NCBI RefSeq assembly: GCF_001039355.2
Contig: NW_019775777.1
Span: 33,619 to 56,641, forward strand
Length of the DNA: 23,023 nucleotides
From: Lingula anatina
Taxonomy: Eukaryota > Brachiopoda > Lingulata > Lingulida > Lingulidae
Reading direction: 5' to 3'
The notes beneath the pieces are model-generated. The model searched no databases. It was not told the origin of the DNA and saw only the letters and a list, made by a program, of their open reading frames with translations. A program made the translations under genes and the position numbers. This document shows, in pieces, positions 19,451 to 23,023 of the stretch (its first letter is position 1; every line of letters starts with the position of its first letter).

Positions 19451-21613
19451 GGAGGGGTAGAGGGGATTGTATACTGCAAATATTTGTTTTCTCCTTATTT
19501 TTAAACATTTTTAATATTGCTATTATAGACAAGTGTTAGTGCTGTAGTTATAGAATATATTGCCTGAACCTAATCATTGTATAATACCAATAAAAGAATG
19601 TATCCCTCCATTCCAGGTAACTGCTTCTTCATAGATGAGCAGGGGGAGAGCAGTGGGGGGAAGGATGAGGATGCACTGGGCTACGTCAAGAAGAAGGCCT
19701 CGTTTGAGGAGAAGTTGGTGGGGATCAAGGGGCAGCAGATTGAGCTGGCCTTGCAGAGGTAAGAGTTTCCCCAGTGAAAACCACGTGTTTACTTCAGGTT
19801 GACAGACAGACTCCCCTGCTTTCTGTAATACCTTCTCTCACTTCTTTTTTTTAAATTAATTCTATGTCAAATAGCAGAAATGTCACATTTACATGTGACT
19901 GCACTTAACAACCTGATATGATTTTTACAGCTGTTGTCAGTATCATAATTTTTCTAAGTTTCAGAAATATAATCTATGCTCTTCTACCATGTCTTAAAAA
20001 TCAATCTTATAATGACATTAAAAAACATTTTAGTGACCCCTTTATCAATGTCAAGTGATCAAAATTTCCACTGACATAATTTCAGGTTCAAGAAATACAT
20101 AGAAAAAAAAGAATCATGGGAAATGCGCCAGATGGCAGAACAAGTCAACCATATTCGCCATGACCAGCGTCTGCTGGAAATAGATCAGCGAAAAATTCAC
20201 ATGCAGCGAGAGAGGGCCATGCATCCGTGGAAAGATTTCACCTATGAGGACCTGGCCCTGGCAAACCTGGAGAGATACTTGAACAAAAACTTACAAAAGA
20301 GCTGCTACTTGGAGAAGAAAATGCCAGTGACTTTACGGTATCAAGCAGATCCTAATTTTGTCTCTCCAACTGTAACAGAAGCAAGGAAAGCTCTACGTCA
20401 ACAAGACTTTGCAAAAAGCTTGCAAAAAGAGAAGGAAAAACAGACTTTATTGAAGGAGAAAAATAAACAAGTTGCTCCTGATGTGATAGAACCTCAAAAT
20501 GATCAAAATGAAAATAAAGACAAACTACAGCAAGCTACTACTACTTCTACTTTCCCATCACGTTCTCAAAGTAAATCAGCCATGGGGGTAGTTGACAATT
20601 CCACCCACACCTCTCTCGGTCCCCGTCCTGCTACCGTCACAGTGCCACAGGGTGAGACTGAGCAAACAAAACTGCCAGGGGTGGAGCCACTGTCCAAATC
20701 AAAAACTACAGTGGTTCCTGGAGAGACCAAAAAGGGAGAGAGTGGCGCTGGACTACAGAAATATTTTCTGAAGGTCCAGTTACCCACCATTGAACAGGTG
20801 GCTCTGACAAATAAACCCTCGAGTGGAGGCTACCAGGGAAGAGACAAGGCACAGAAGAATGCCACCATGTATAAACCTCTCCCGGCCCCCACCATCGAAC
20901 CCATGCATATTGACGAGGACGATGTCTGTGTGAGGAAAAGTGAGGAGGAAATAGCTAGAATTATGCACTTCGTTTTGAACATGTCACGAGAAGAGGGCCA
21001 ACCTGAGATCGATTATAAACCTCGCCCAAAAACAATAGCCTCAACCAGGAGGAGGGAGGGAGAGCTCCCTATACCAAAATGCAAAAAGGTGAGTCAAGAC
21101 CAGGTGAAAAGGGAGGCCCGTGATGTCCACAAGAGGTTCAAGGAATACCTGAGCAAGCTGGAGCGCCAGAAGAAGGCAGCAGAGGAAGGGATGCTGGATG
21201 AATTCGTTAAGGCACTGGAGGAAGAAAAAGCTGAAGAAGCCAAGCAAAAGATGAAAGCAATAGCCAAGAAACGCTGGGCCAATGTTGGCAAGAAGAAAAT
21301 CCAGATGGAACAAGGAGGAGGAGAGAGTCAAGGTAAAGCCAAGAAGAAGAAACAGGACCCACTTCTGCTACAGGCCATGATAGCCGCAGCCAAGGCCAAG
21401 CAAGAGACGGAGACGTCCAAACCAAAGCGCGGCATCCCGACCCACTCCCAAAACAGATCCATGAGGCACACTGCCACTTTCAAGCTACGCAGGATGGTGG
21501 ATGACCTTTTCAAAAGTAGGTCAACATACGAGCAACAGGAGTACGACAAGATCAAGGAGCAGCAGCAGCAACAACTTCAGGCAGATCCTGCACAGCCCAC
21601 TGTTAAATCTTAG
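13861..21613 (+). CDS. Unrecognised 593-aa Lys/Glu-rich coiled-coil protein, 3 exons
   Basis: I do not recognise the family. Coding exons 13861-13972, 19617-19758 and 20086-21613 join in perfect phase (Gly38 and Arg85 are split) through consensus donors (GAG|GTAAGT, AGAG|GTAAGA) and acceptors (CATTCCAG, ATTTCAG). The ATG has an in-frame TAA 21 bases before it and a strong context (A at -3, G at +4). Residues 1-38 are MVFTIPSTAISSQFGVGSFE then acidic; about 60-165 are highly charged and helical, including HPWKDFTYEDLALANLERYL; 230-340 is Ser/Thr/Pro-rich linker; about 416-490 is a strong Lys/Glu/Ala coiled-coil candidate (EEEKAEEAKQKMKAIAKKRW); the C terminus has a Gln run near 576-580. There is no signal peptide or membrane segment. 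X-box motifs upstream suggest a ciliary/axonemal role; that is inference. Confidence 0.85.
17159..17183. repeat. Perfect 11-bp palindrome, 3-base loop
   Basis: ATATATTGAAA, loop TAT, then TTTCAATATAT. All A/T except one pair; possibly a cruciform or intronic hairpin. No known role. Confidence 0.7.
18013..18030. repeat. Perfect 8-bp palindrome AATGACTG-AC-CAGTCATT
   Basis: The inverted half-sites contain TGACTGACCAGTCA, vaguely like paired bZIP half-sites. It lies inside intron 1. It could be a regulatory dimer site or chance. Confidence 0.4.
18541..18770. mobile_element. Foldback/MITE-like element in intron 1
   Basis: AATTACTCAATCTTTTCA at 18542-18559 is mirrored by the inverse at 18752-18769. 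Pairing continues inward with gaps for most of each ~110-base arm (TTTCAGAT against TTTACAGAT, then TATAATCA against TAAATCA, then AGCATTTGTGGTG against AACATTTGTATTG), so the whole segment folds into one long hairpin. No ORF is present. It differs in sequence from the foldback elements at the left end of the window. Confidence 0.6.
19407..19446. repeat. (AC)20 microsatellite
   Basis: Twenty AC units, 170 bases before exon 2 of the plus-strand gene, followed by GAGGGAGGGG. AC tracts close to acceptors can affect splicing; whether this one does is unknown. Confidence 0.95.
19617..19758 (+). CDS. Exon 2 of the coiled-coil protein gene
   Basis: 142 bases, clearly more GC-rich than the flanks. 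It completes Gly38, then encodes NCFFIDEQGE, a Gly/Ser/Asp-rich turn and the charged helix YVKKKASFEEKLVGIKGQQI, ending in two bases of split Arg85 before AG|GTAAGA. Confidence 0.88.
20086..21613 (+). CDS. Exon 3 (last) of the coiled-coil protein gene
   Basis: 1,528 bases from acceptor ATAATTTCAG to TAG. It encodes residue 85 (third base) to 593: FKKYIEKKESWEM and onward. The 496-residue open stretch is by far the longest in the window and has real codon structure, so the minus-strand ORFs overlapping it are shadows. A consensus donor AAG|GTGAGT sits inside it at 21089 but is read through in this model. Confidence 0.93.
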
Positions 21614-21757
21614 CTTAATTTTGTTAAGAAACCAACTATTTTAGTTATGACATCTCCAAACAAAAACCCCCAATTCATGACAATGCTTAGGAAGCAAAAA
21701 TGAGTGGATGAAGAAACTGCAGAAGTGAAAGGTCAAGGTCATCATACTTTTTAATGC

Positions 21758-21763
21758 ATTAAA
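21758..21763 (+). promoter_or_regulatory. Candidate poly(A) signal ATTAAA for the coiled-coil gene
   Basis: ATTAAA is 145 bases after the TAG. Canonical AATAAA occurs further on at 22173-22178 and again near 22448 and 22765, so a longer 3' UTR is equally possible. Confidence 0.35.

Positions 21764-23023
<1,260 letters not shown>

Larger units (their letters stand above)
13973..19616 (+). other. Intron 1, 5.6 kb
   Basis: GTAAGT donor and TCCCTCCATTCCAG acceptor. It contains a foldback element (18541-18770), an (AC)20 tract, short direct repeats near 16514-16626 and A/T-rich palindromes. No convincing internal exon was found; the open stretches at 14132-14416, 15040-15237 and 15878-16153 lack splice-bounded, codon-like composition. 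Additional phase-neutral exons cannot be excluded without transcripts. Confidence 0.65.

Noticed and set aside
20566-21555. Several minus-strand ORFs of 62-96 residues
   Set aside because: All lie opposite the 496-residue open stretch of exon 3 and reflect its codon bias (Leu/Ser-rich mirror of Lys/Glu codons).

Overview
The window is eukaryotic, AT-rich, intron-containing animal DNA. It has consensus GT-AG introns, AATAAA-type poly(A) signals, (TG)n/(AC)n/(AAAG)n microsatellites and many short inverted-repeat (foldback/MITE-like) elements, and almost all long ORFs are short noise. The clearest protein match is a metazoan RSPRY1. The repeat style (TGACCTTGA-type tandem repeat, dense MITEs, long TG tracts) resembles a marine invertebrate, most likely a mollusc or other lophotrochozoan. 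That placement is inference; the phylum cannot be proven from the window alone.

Layout. 1-1,500: a two-copy tandem repeat, then three inverted-repeat elements in a row. 2,570-3,460: a more GC-rich island with two competing gene models. One is a minus-strand exon encoding a 54-residue protein with a signal-peptide-like start, a dibasic site and a poly(A) signal just past the stop. The other is a plus-strand two-exon ORF with its own poly(A) signal. 3,460-10,830: AT-rich DNA with no convincing gene. It holds an inverted-repeat-bounded 0.85-kb segment, a cluster of tRNA-like Pol III A/B-box sequences, a CTCF-like site and microsatellites.

10,891-12,354 (minus strand): the last three coding exons of an RSPRY1 orthologue (end of the SPRY domain plus the C-terminal RING finger), with intact phase-matched splice junctions and an extra acidic/Ser-Thr tail. 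The exons for roughly the first two thirds of the protein were not found on the minus strand up to the window end.

13,861-21,613 (plus strand): a three-exon gene (112 + 142 + 1,528 coding bases, phases match exactly) for a 593-residue Lys/Glu-rich, coiled-coil-prone protein that I do not recognise. About 650 bases upstream of its ATG lies a near-perfect RFX X-box (6-bp inverted half-sites, 2-bp spacer) with a forkhead TAAACA core 15 bases before it, and a weaker X-box lies 287 bases upstream of the ATG. This suggests a ciliary gene under RFX/FOXJ1-type control. Its 5.6-kb first intron carries another foldback element. If RSPRY1 is complete in the genome, this gene probably lies inside an RSPRY1 intron on the opposite strand.

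21,614-23,023: 3' flank with several poly(A) signals, ending in a (TG)n tract of at least 160 bases cut by the window edge. I see no multi-gene 'system'. The best leads are the unrecognised putative ciliary protein with its X-box and the small secreted-peptide candidate.
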